Shown here in pieces: positions 54,576-63,053 of a DNA stretch of 64,000 nucleotides (the stretch's first letter is position 1; each line of letters starts with the position of its first letter). This DNA comes from Pararcticibacter amylolyticus (GTDB lineage Bacteria; Bacteroidota; Bacteroidia; Sphingobacteriales; Sphingobacteriaceae). The position numbers and the translations under genes were made by a program. Location of the stretch: contig NZ_QEAS01000005.1 of the NCBI RefSeq assembly GCF_003130405.1, positions 157,318 to 221,317 on the forward strand, in the 5' to 3' direction. The notes beneath the pieces were generated by a model. That model was not told the DNA's origin. It did no database searches and worked only from the letters and a program-made list of their open reading frames with translations.

Positions 54576-57197
54576 ATGATGAAGAGCAGGATTAAAAATT
54601 CCATTTTTATGCTCCTGATGCCTCTTATGGGCATGGGGCAATCTTATACAGGACACCGTTTGCAAACCGACCGTCTATCCATCAGCCTCACTGACGGGGT
54701 GATGGATGTTATTCCCTTGTCTGACAAGGCGGTAAGAATTCAATGGCATAAGGGGCAATTGAGGGAGGAACGGGAGCTGATCTTTACGGAAAATGTCTCT
54801 CATCCTGTATTTAAGGTTGATGAAACTGGTTCAAAGCTTGTTCTCCGGCTAAAGGATATGTCCGTGTTTTTTGATAAAAAGAGTGGTGCAATCGACTACA
54901 GGGATGCAGGAGGGAAGATATTTCTGAGCGAGAAGGCGGGAGGTCGGAAGCTTACAGAATCTTCAGTCGCAGGGGAACCTTGTCTGGTGGCGGAGCAGCG
55001 GTTTAATTCTCCTGCCGGCGAACATCTCTTTGGGCTTGGCCAGTTCCAGGACGGCCAGTTTAACCTCCGCAATATAAGCCGGAAACTGATCCAGGTGAAT
55101 AGTCAGATTGCTATTCCATTTTTGTATTCCAGCAAAGGTTATGGGATCCTTTGGCATCAATATGGTCTCACTTATTTCAACCCTGCGGATAATATTGTGC
55201 CGCTTGAGAAACAGAGTAGTGCAACAGGTGAAAATAAGGAGGTTGAGGTGACCACTACTTCAGGAACTCAACGGGTATCGCAACAGCAATCGTTATATAC
55301 AGGTAAGTTTAAAGTTGAAAGGGATGGCGAGTACTCTTTTATGCTTGACCTGGGAGATATGGCCAGCCGTCATCTGCTGATTATTGATGGAGTCAGCTGT
55401 ATTGATCAGTCTAACCTGTGGCTGCCTCCTGCTGCAGGAATGCTCACTCGCCTGAAGGCAGGAGAGCACACGGTGCAGGTTGTTTGCAGGGCTTCTAATA
55501 AACCGGTATTGTCCTGGAATATGGCGGAAAATGAGACGACTTTCCGGTCGCCGAACGCCCGTGCTCTGGATTATGTTGTGTTTCATGGCAAGAACGCCGA
55601 CGAGGTGATTGCCGCTTACCGGAATTTGTCGGGAAATGTGCCGATGCTGCCTTTATGGGCTTATGGCTTTTGGCAGTGCCGGGAACGGTATACCTCGGGT
55701 AAGCATCTGGTTAGTACGGTTGAAGAGTTCCGGAAGAGAAAATTGCCGGTAGATGTGATTGTACAGGACTGGCAATACTGGGGGAAGCACGGTTGGGGAG
55801 TGCCGCAATTTGACACGGCTAACTATCCCAATCCGGCAGGATTTATCAGGCAACTGCATGACCTGAACGCCCGTTTTTCCATTTCTGTATGGGAAAACCT
55901 GGATAAGAAATCGGAAGTAGCAAAGGATTACATTTCCGCAAACCTTTACATCCCCAATAGTCCCTGGATTGATATCTTTAATCCGGCCACTCAAAAGACT
56001 CATTGGAATGCGCTGGATAAAAATCTTTTTAGCTTAGGCGTTGATTCCTGGTGGATGGATGCTACAGAACCGGAAAATGATGCACTCGCGGGAAAACAGA
56101 CCTGGTTTGGTACCGGTGAGTTTTACAGGCTGACGTACCCGCTTTTTGTAAGTAAGGCAGTGTATGAAGGGCAAAGGGCAACGAATGATCAGAAGCGGGT
56201 AACTATACTCACGCGCTCAGCTTTTGCAGGGCAGCAGCGTTTCGGGACGATTAACTGGTCGGGCGATATAGGCTGGAACTGGGATACTTTCAGAAGGCAG
56301 ATTAAGGCCGGACTTAATTTTTCGCTTACCGGTATGCCGTTCTGGACTACAGATATTGGTGGGTTTTTCCGTCCGGGAGCTACTCAGTACACCGATGAAA
56401 AGTATCATGAAATTCTTACCAGATGGTTTCAGTGGGGGGCGTTTAACCCGGTTTTCCGGATACACGGTTATCAGACGGAAACAGAACCCTGGAAGTATGG
56501 GGAGAAGGTGGAATCCGATATGCGAAAAATGCTGAATCTTCGTTACAGGCTGTTGCCTTATATCTATTCAGAAGGGTGGCAGGTTTCAAGCAAGGGAAGT
56601 ACGATGATGCGGCCTCTTGTGATGGATTTCAGCGAGGATTCACGGGCTTTAGCCCAACCATATGAATACATGTTTGGAAGAGCTTTCCTTGTGGCCCCGG
56701 TTACAGAAGCAGGAATAAAAGAGAGTTCCGTTTATTTGCCCGGAGGTAATGATTGGTATGACTTCTGGACAGGATCACGGCTGAAGGGCGGACAGACCGT
56801 TAAAGCAAATACTCCGGCAGATCAGATTCCCCTTTTTGTGAAAGCCGGTTCGATCTTGCCTCTTGGAAAGGTGACACAGTATGCCACGGTGAAGGCAATG
56901 GATTCACTGGAGATAAGAGTTTACAGGGGAGCTAACGGGAAATTTACGCTTTATGCGGATGAAGGCGATAATTACAATTATGAAAAGGGAAAATACAGGC
57001 TTATTCCTTTTACCTGGAACGAGCAGAAGAATACCCTGACGATAGATGCGATGAAAGGGGACTATCCCGGAGCCCCAGGGAGATATGTTTTTGATGTTGT
57101 CTGGGTTAGCCCGTCGGCGGGAAAAGGAGATAGTTTTCCAGTAAGGAAAGAGCGGGTGATTTATAATGGAGCCAGAATACAAGTGAAAAGAAACTAG
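54576..57197 (+). CDS. GH31 alpha-xylosidase-like enzyme with PA14 insert
   Basis: An 873-residue GH31 enzyme with a short signal peptide (FMLLMPLMGMGQS). An N-terminal beta-sandwich carries a PA14-like insertion (about 225-330, SLYTGKFKVERDGEYSFMLD), as in PA14-bearing alpha-xylosidases that act on xyloglucan oligosaccharides. The barrel has the nucleophile D495 in WWMDATEPE and acid/base D564 in SGDIGWNWD. The C-terminal region includes the DUF5110-like LYADEGDNYNYEKGKY. Alpha-xylosidase is the preferred call, alpha-glucosidase the alternative. Last gene of the operon, followed by a strong terminator. Confidence 0.9.
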   Translation: MMKSRIKNSIFMLLMPLMGMGQSYTGHRLQTDRLSISLTDGVMDVIPLSDKAVRIQWHKGQLREERELIFTENVSHPVFKVDETGSKLVLRLKDMSVFFDKKSGAIDYRDAGGKIFLSEKAGGRKLTESSVAGEPCLVAEQRFNSPAGEHLFGLGQFQDGQFNLRNISRKLIQVNSQIAIPFLYSSKGYGILWHQYGLTYFNPADNIVPLEKQSSATGENKEVEVTTTSGTQRVSQQQSLYTGKFKVERDGEYSFMLDLGDMASRHLLIIDGVSCIDQSNLWLPPAAGMLTRLKAGEHTVQVVCRASNKPVLSWNMAENETTFRSPNARALDYVVFHGKNADEVIAAYRNLSGNVPMLPLWAYGFWQCRERYTSGKHLVSTVEEFRKRKLPVDVIVQDWQYWGKHGWGVPQFDTANYPNPAGFIRQLHDLNARFSISVWENLDKKSEVAKDYISANLYIPNSPWIDIFNPATQKTHWNALDKNLFSLGVDSWWMDATEPENDALAGKQTWFGTGEFYRLTYPLFVSKAVYEGQRATNDQKRVTILTRSAFAGQQRFGTINWSGDIGWNWDTFRRQIKAGLNFSLTGMPFWTTDIGGFFRPGATQYTDEKYHEILTRWFQWGAFNPVFRIHGYQTETEPWKYGEKVESDMRKMLNLRYRLLPYIYSEGWQVSSKGSTMMRPLVMDFSEDSRALAQPYEYMFGRAFLVAPVTEAGIKESSVYLPGGNDWYDFWTGSRLKGGQTVKANTPADQIPLFVKAGSILPLGKVTQYATVKAMDSLEIRVYRGANGKFTLYADEGDNYNYEKGKYRLIPFTWNEQKNTLTIDAMKGDYPGAPGRYVFDVVWVSPSAGKGDSFPVRKERVIYNGARIQVKRN

Positions 57198-57224
57198 ATT
57201 TCCGGGCTTCGCTTTCGGAGAAAG

Positions 57225-57280
57225 AAAAAGCCTTGCAGGGTACTTCTATATAAGTAATGAAGTATCCCGCAAGGCTTTTT
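57225..57280. terminator. Bidirectional terminator between the two PULs
   Basis: AAAAAGCCTTGC-A-GGGTACTT pairs with AAGTA-TCCC-GCAAGGCTTTTT around a 14-nt loop. Runs of A on the left and T on the right make it work on both strands, ending the GH31 operon (plus) and the susD gene (minus), whose stop is 22 bp away. Confidence 0.9.
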
Positions 57281-57301
57281 TATGTCCGTTCGGCAAAACA
57301 T

Positions 57302-58909
57302 TTAATTGTTCATTGCATTCCCTCTCAGGTTTTTATTATTATCCAGTTCTGCCTGTGGAAATGGATAGTAAGTAGCGCGTTCGGTCCAGCCCAGTTGTTT
57401 TAGAGGTTCAAGCCATTTCGGATCGGCGCTTCCCCAGCGAAGTAAGTCGAAATAACGGAGATATTCTCCTGTGAATTCTACATATCGTTCATGGGCGATG
57501 ACGTTTTTGATGTTATTCAGCCTCACGCCATTGATAGTGGTATCTTTTGCCAGGAGGCCATCAACATCCGGAATGGTCCCGCGGGAATGCTGGTACCATA
57601 AATGAGGTTGTTCTGATGGTACGATGTTGTTTGCACGTTTTCTCACCTCGTTGATGTAAAACTTTGCCCCCGTAATGTCTCCTTTTTCATTCAGGCATTC
57701 CGCGTACATTAAGTATACATCTGCGTAGCGGAGCAGGCGGTCATTGATGCCATTGTCGAAGTCGGCAACCTGAACATCAGGGCAATATTTCCGGGTACCG
57801 TACAGATCTTTATTGGTGGCCAGGTTATTCATCCAGTCCGGATAACTTGTGACCTTACCATCCACCTGGGTATGTTTAGCACCATTTTCGCACCAGAGTG
57901 TCATATACTTACGCGGGTCTCCGGGTTCGAACTCGTCATGAGTTTTCTTGTTAGGTGCCAGGTTCCACCAGGAGCCGCCGGTGCCGTCAAACATACCGAT
58001 TTCCTGCCAGCGCCATGAAGATGATATATCGTCTCCAAGCCAGCCTGGTCCATTGTGCATCTGTATTTCGAAAACAGATTCGGCGTTGTTTTCAGTGGAC
58101 TCTGCGAAGTTGTCTTTAAAGTAATCGACAAGTCTGTACTCGTTGCTTTCAATTACTTTCTTTAGTTCTGCTTCCGCTTTTGCAAATTCCGCTTTCTGGC
58201 CACTTTCGAGAATCGGACGATACAGATAAGCTTTTGCGAGGTAGGCCTGCGCTGCCCCCTTTGTAGCCCGCCCTTTTTGAGCTGCATTGGCGTACAAGAC
58301 GCTTCGTACAGGCAACAGCTCTGCTGCTTTCTGAAAATCGCTCACGATAAGAGCGAACACCTGTCCCTTTTCCGAATTAGTGGGATAATAGTCGGCATCA
58401 GAACTGAATGGTTTTTCGACAAGTGGAACCGTTTCTCCAAATAAGCAGGCAAGATGCATATAATGCAGTGCTCTTAGAAAATGTGCCTCACCAAGCATCC
58501 GATTGCGGCGCTGTTCATCAATCTGACCTGTGAAATTTGTTATCTTATCGATCGCCAGGTTGGAGGCGGCAACACCATTCCAGAGATCTTTCCAGGTACC
58601 TGATGCCATTCCGTCGCTGGCAGGTGTGTTGTATGTGTCCTGATACATCGGTTCCCATTTAAACGTGTGGTTAAAGTCGTCGCCGGGAGCCAGGAGCTCA
58701 TAATACAAAGAGCGGGCATATCCGCCCTGCACTCTGCCGATCAGAGCCTGGTAAGCGGGTATGATAGTGGTCTCTAATTGATCTGCTGTCAGGTAATACG
58801 TATCCGTAGAAAGTTCCTGGGGGTTCAGCAGGTCCAGGTTGGGCTTACACCCTGCAGAAAGAGCCAGGGTAAGTAAAAGTATATTTCTGGTTTTTATCAG
58901 CTTCTTCAT
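57302..58909 (-). CDS. SusD/RagB-family lipoprotein (second PUL)
   Basis: A 535-residue lipoprotein (NILLLTLALSAGC, then KPNLDLLNPQEL). SusD features are MLGEAHFLRALHYMHLACLFG (about 138-158), RATKGAAQAYLAKAYLY (about 213-229) and the C-terminal IAHERYVEFTGEYLRYFDLLRWG. It lies 9 bp downstream of its susC partner on the minus strand and ends at the bidirectional terminator. It is only distantly similar to the SusD at 34753-36684. Confidence 0.94.
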   Translation of the reverse strand: MKKLIKTRNILLLTLALSAGCKPNLDLLNPQELSTDTYYLTADQLETTIIPAYQALIGRVQGGYARSLYYELLAPGDDFNHTFKWEPMYQDTYNTPASDGMASGTWKDLWNGVAASNLAIDKITNFTGQIDEQRRNRMLGEAHFLRALHYMHLACLFGETVPLVEKPFSSDADYYPTNSEKGQVFALIVSDFQKAAELLPVRSVLYANAAQKGRATKGAAQAYLAKAYLYRPILESGQKAEFAKAEAELKKVIESNEYRLVDYFKDNFAESTENNAESVFEIQMHNGPGWLGDDISSSWRWQEIGMFDGTGGSWWNLAPNKKTHDEFEPGDPRKYMTLWCENGAKHTQVDGKVTSYPDWMNNLATNKDLYGTRKYCPDVQVADFDNGINDRLLRYADVYLMYAECLNEKGDITGAKFYINEVRKRANNIVPSEQPHLWYQHSRGTIPDVDGLLAKDTTINGVRLNNIKNVIAHERYVEFTGEYLRYFDLLRWGSADPKWLEPLKQLGWTERATYYPFPQAELDNNKNLRGNAMNN

Positions 58910-58918
58910 CTCAAAATA

Positions 58919-61900
58919 TTATAATGTGAACTGTGCTCCTAAAAAGAATTCTCTTGAATTGGGGAAGGTTCGCCCCCAGGGCCTTTGCGCATCAATACCA
59001 CGGGCAAGGTTATACCGTGTCTCGTCTGATCCTACTTCAGGGTCGTAACCGGAGTAGTCAGTAAATGTCAGCAGGTTTTTTGCGCCGATGTATATGCGTA
59101 AGCGATCCACTTTAAGTCTCTTTGTAACATGCTCCGGAAAGGTATATCCCAGGTTCACGGTTTTGAGCCTTAAATAAGAACCATCTTCAATGAAACGGCT
59201 TGATGCCCGCAGGTTCTGGTTTGGGTCGCCAAGGATTGCCCTTGGCATGTCGGTATCAACGTTGCGGGGATAAACCGTTTTTGCACCTGAAACCGGATTC
59301 GTGAAGACGAGTTCTTCAGCCCTGTAGCGGTTGAGGGTAGTGGCGAAGTTATTGTAATAGTGGTACATCCCTTCACCCCAGTATTTGCTGTTATTGTAAA
59401 TCTCGTTGCCCTGAACTCCCTGCCAGATCATTGAGAAGTCCAGGGTGCCGAATCTCGCGGCGTAGCTGGCATCAATGTTGAATCCATAACTGAAGTCGGG
59501 GATTGGGCTGCCAATAAACGCTTTGTCCTTGTCATTTAATACATTATCTCCGTTCAGGTCTTTGAACCGGATATCGCCCAAACCCGCTTTAGGGGCAAAT
59601 GCTTTGTCCTGTTCCAGCTGTTGTGGCGTGGTATAGAGGCCATTGGCTACATAGCCCCAGAACTCACCGATAGACCGTCCTACTGCAGTTCTGGTGACAT
59701 TGTCGCCGCCCGGGTTTACCGCACCAAAAAGTATCTCATTATTATTACCAAGGCTTAATACTTCATTCTTCACTAATGACAAATTTGCGGAGGCGGAGTA
59801 ATTGAATTTTCTCGCTGAATTCCGGTAAGTAGCAATGAAGTCCCATCCGCGGTTCCTGATATTTCCTGCATTTAGTACAGGGAAATTATCGACATAGCCG
59901 GGCACATAAGATATCGGTACATTGACCAGCATATCTTCAGTCTTTTTATTGTAGTAGTCGAGAGTAAATGACAGTTTGTTGCGGAACATTGACAAGTCTA
60001 AACCCAGATCTGTGGAGTACTGGCTTTCCCACTTTACATTTGGATTGGAAGGAGTGAGCGGAAGTGCCCCGGTGACCATTACATCATTGAGGTAATACCA
60101 TACATGGTCGAAACTGACGGTCCGCTGATATTGATACTGTGCGATGTCTGAATTTCCGAGCAACCCATAACTGCCCCTGAGTTTCAGATCATCAATGAAG
60201 GAAACGTTCTTCATGAAATTCTCCTGGCTGATCCTCCAGCCTGCTGAAATGGAAGGGAAGTTTCCATACCGGTAGGCCTTACTAAAGTTGGCGGACCCGT
60301 CACGGCGGAAGTTGAACGTTAACAAATATTTGCTCTCATAGCTATAATTAAGGCGTCCGAGCATCGAATACATGGCAAACTGGCCGAGGCCCGATCCCAC
60401 GACTTTGGACGAAGACATCGTGGTCAATCCGAGAATTAACACGTCCTGGCTGGGAAGCGCTCTTGCCCCGGCATTGACAGCTTTATATCTGGACTCTTCA
60501 GAGGTGATACCAGCCAGGGCGCTGAAACTGTGTTTCCCTATACTTTTATCATACGACAGAGTGTGCTCAAACAGCCACCTGTTATTCTGATTGCTTGAAA
60601 TATTCAGTTCATCCGGATCGTGGTTTTGATACTGGCCAACTGAATAGGCTGAAATATAGCCCTGTCCCCGGAATCGGTTTAGATCCAAACCTAAATTAAA
60701 CTTATACTTCAGTCCGGGAATAAACTCATAGGATGCCCATATATTTCCGTTTGCAAAGAAAGTCTCGTTATTGTTTTCATTGAGATAAGCATTTGCGAGG
60801 GCACTCGCAACGTCTGTTCCGTTTCCTGCTCCGGCAAAGCCTGTGGTGCTATTAGGATCGTAAAGGGGCAATGTGGAGGACCATCTCTGGGCATCAATCA
60901 GGTTCTTATCACTCCAGGTGCGGCTGTTAAAGTTGAGCAAAACGGTTTCGCCAACCTTTAACTTTCCTTTAGTAAAATCGGAGATGAACTGGGTGGCATA
61001 GGTCTTTGAGTTATCCCGGATGAGAATGGGCTTATCTGTTGAATAAATGCCATTGATACGGAATGTCGCGTTCTCGGCACCGCCGCTTATAGAAAGATTA
61101 TGCTTCTGATAGGAGCCTGTACGCAGAAGAGCATCCACCATATTATATCCCTGACCAATAGATTCGGGGTTTGATAAAGCGGGAAGATAATCGGTTCTTG
61201 ACGGGTTTTGATTATACATTTCCTCATTGATCAGCTCCGCCAGTTGCTGGCCATTAAGTGTTTCCACGTTGTTCGAGATGGCTTTGGTGCCACCAAAGCC
61301 GAAATAATCGATTTTAACAGGTCCTGTAGCTCCGCGTTTGGTCGTGATCAGGATAACGCCGTTTGCTCCACGTGAACCATAGATTGCACTAGAGGCTGCA
61401 TCTTTCAGGATCTGGATGCTGGCGATGTTGTTGTCGTCTGGAATAGCACCGCCAATCATTCCATCGACAACATATAAAGGGTCCGTATTATTAATTGATC
61501 CTACCCCTCTGATCCTGATGGTACCTGCGTTAACCTGAACACCCGGTACAGAACTCTGCATGACCGCCTGAAAGCCTCCGGGCACTTTTAACAGATCTTT
61601 TGTTTCAACAGTGGCAATAGAGGAGGAGAGATCGACCTTCTTTTGTGTACCGTAACCGATAACCACTACTTCCTCCAGTGTTTTTTCGTCGGTTTTCATC
61701 ACAACGTCAATTACTGTCCTTCCTCTTACCGGAATTTCGAGTCTTGTGAATCCGATGCTTACAAATTCAAGTGTTGACGTCGCCGGAGCGCTAATCCGGT
61801 ACTTTCCTTCCTGATTGGAGACCGTTCCTTTAGATGTACCTTTAATTTTGATACTTACTCCGGGAAGTGCGCCCGAGGAGTCGCGTATTGTTCCGCTTAC

Positions 61901-62005
61901 GGTAATTTCGTTCCCCTGGGCATTTACTCTGCAGGGGTAAAGCAGTGGCAGGATAGCCACAAAAAATGTCAGGACAAACCCTGAGCCAGGTTTTAGCTTT
62001 AGCAT
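58919..62005 (-). CDS. SusC/RagA-family TonB-linked outer-membrane transporter (second PUL)
   Basis: A 1028-residue SusC-type receptor: signal peptide (LTFFVAILPLLYPCRVNAQG), CarboxypepD_reg-like domain (about 34-115, TVSGTIRDSSGALPGVSIKI), plug (about 125-225, with IQILKDAASSAIYGSRGANG and ITTKRG) and a barrel ending EFFLGAQFTL. It imports an unknown glycan together with the SusD 9 bp downstream. The 228 bp upstream (62006-62233) are AT-rich with no clear operator; the LacI-type palindrome seen before the other susC is absent, so the two systems are probably controlled differently. Confidence 0.95.
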   Translation of the reverse strand: MLKLKPGSGFVLTFFVAILPLLYPCRVNAQGNEITVSGTIRDSSGALPGVSIKIKGTSKGTVSNQEGKYRISAPATSTLEFVSIGFTRLEIPVRGRTVIDVVMKTDEKTLEEVVVIGYGTQKKVDLSSSIATVETKDLLKVPGGFQAVMQSSVPGVQVNAGTIRIRGVGSINNTDPLYVVDGMIGGAIPDDNNIASIQILKDAASSAIYGSRGANGVILITTKRGATGPVKIDYFGFGGTKAISNNVETLNGQQLAELINEEMYNQNPSRTDYLPALSNPESIGQGYNMVDALLRTGSYQKHNLSISGGAENATFRINGIYSTDKPILIRDNSKTYATQFISDFTKGKLKVGETVLLNFNSRTWSDKNLIDAQRWSSTLPLYDPNSTTGFAGAGNGTDVASALANAYLNENNNETFFANGNIWASYEFIPGLKYKFNLGLDLNRFRGQGYISAYSVGQYQNHDPDELNISSNQNNRWLFEHTLSYDKSIGKHSFSALAGITSEESRYKAVNAGARALPSQDVLILGLTTMSSSKVVGSGLGQFAMYSMLGRLNYSYESKYLLTFNFRRDGSANFSKAYRYGNFPSISAGWRISQENFMKNVSFIDDLKLRGSYGLLGNSDIAQYQYQRTVSFDHVWYYLNDVMVTGALPLTPSNPNVKWESQYSTDLGLDLSMFRNKLSFTLDYYNKKTEDMLVNVPISYVPGYVDNFPVLNAGNIRNRGWDFIATYRNSARKFNYSASANLSLVKNEVLSLGNNNEILFGAVNPGGDNVTRTAVGRSIGEFWGYVANGLYTTPQQLEQDKAFAPKAGLGDIRFKDLNGDNVLNDKDKAFIGSPIPDFSYGFNIDASYAARFGTLDFSMIWQGVQGNEIYNNSKYWGEGMYHYYNNFATTLNRYRAEELVFTNPVSGAKTVYPRNVDTDMPRAILGDPNQNLRASSRFIEDGSYLRLKTVNLGYTFPEHVTKRLKVDRLRIYIGAKNLLTFTDYSGYDPEVGSDETRYNLARGIDAQRPWGRTFPNSREFFLGAQFTL

Positions 62006-62233
62006 AATTTGCGAATTTAGATTAGTTTAAAGTAGCTGAATGTAATGGTATAGTTTTCGGGATAATGGTTCGGAAAGTATCAGGGGCCTTCATTCCACTT
62101 TACGTCTGATAACGTTTTTTTGTCCGGATCATCATTCAAGTTATGGTTCTGTTTGACAGTTGTAAATCGGGTAGAATTCATGGTTATGTTGTTTAAGGTG
62201 ACTGCACAAAAAGGTATTATATGATTTTAGAGA

Positions 62234-62272
62234 GCGTGGTTGGTTTTTTTGTATAAACAAAGCTAACCACGC
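62234..62272 (-). terminator. Terminator candidate after the DinB-like gene
   Basis: GCGTGGTT pairs with AACCACGC over a 23-nt loop that adds further partial pairing (GGTTTTTT against AAAGCT). It is 55 bp downstream of the DinB-like stop and lies in the 322-bp gap before susC. Confidence 0.5.
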
Positions 62273-62327
62273 CGGGTGAAGGCACCGGATATAAATGATT
62301 AAAAAGGTAGCAAAAATGTTTAGGTGG

Positions 62328-63014
62328 TTAGCTTCTTACAGTCTTCCTGTTGTTGCTTTTTGCTTCCATTGATTCGTTTATATGAACAAGCTGATGCCGG
62401 AGACACGGCATGAGAATAATACCTGCAACATCTTTCTTTCTCCAGAAGTCTATCAGCCAGTTTGCGGATTCTACATTGTCAACGGCGCCTTCATCGAGTA
62501 TCCGTTTAAGGTTGTCCTTGTAAATCTTTCTGTGCAGATCTTCCTGCTTCAGGTTCCGAATTATGTTCTCCGAATTTCTTCCTACTTCTGTTCTGTATGC
62601 CTTAAGTTCCGTTATATCTATTAATGAAGAGAAATTCATGATTTCAGTGCTGCTTAAAGAATTTCCTGTATGCCGGACCGGTGATTTGATCTTTTCCTCC
62701 CATTTGTCTTTTTCAAAAAGCTGATCCCTGCCTGCAACCAGAAGATTCATAGTGATATCCTCAATCCTGGCTGAATGCCATAGGCCGTATACAATCGTTC
62801 TTCCTTTTTTATTTACGGCGAAGCGTAGTGTTTCTTCATCCAGTCCATCCCACAATTCGTCTTCGAACGTGGTATGGACTGTTCCTGACATTTCTGAAGT
62901 AAAAACCATTGCATGGAGCTTTAAAGCAAGCTGCTTTGCTGCGTCTATGTTCTCTTTACTTTTAAACATCGAACGAAGTTCCCCAAGGGCTGAGTTCCAG
63001 GCTGGTTTATTCAT
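62328..63014 (-). CDS. DinB-like (DinB_2) protein
   Basis: A 228-residue soluble protein, mostly helical. YGLWHSARIEDITMNLLVAG at about 75-95 and a late LMPCLRHQLVHINESM supply the spaced His residues expected of the DinB/YfiT metal-binding four-helix fold. Such proteins are thiol transferases or metal-dependent enzymes of mostly unknown substrate. It sits between a truncated GH43 gene (40 bp upstream) and the second susC on the same strand, but looks unrelated to glycan use. The family call is moderate. Confidence 0.6.
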   Translation of the reverse strand: MNKPAWNSALGELRSMFKSKENIDAAKQLALKLHAMVFTSEMSGTVHTTFEDELWDGLDEETLRFAVNKKGRTIVYGLWHSARIEDITMNLLVAGRDQLFEKDKWEEKIKSPVRHTGNSLSSTEIMNFSSLIDITELKAYRTEVGRNSENIIRNLKQEDLHRKIYKDNLKRILDEGAVDNVESANWLIDFWRKKDVAGIILMPCLRHQLVHINESMEAKSNNRKTVRS

Positions 63015-63053
63015 TTTACAAAAATAAGGCGAATAAATATATTTGTGTGGAGG

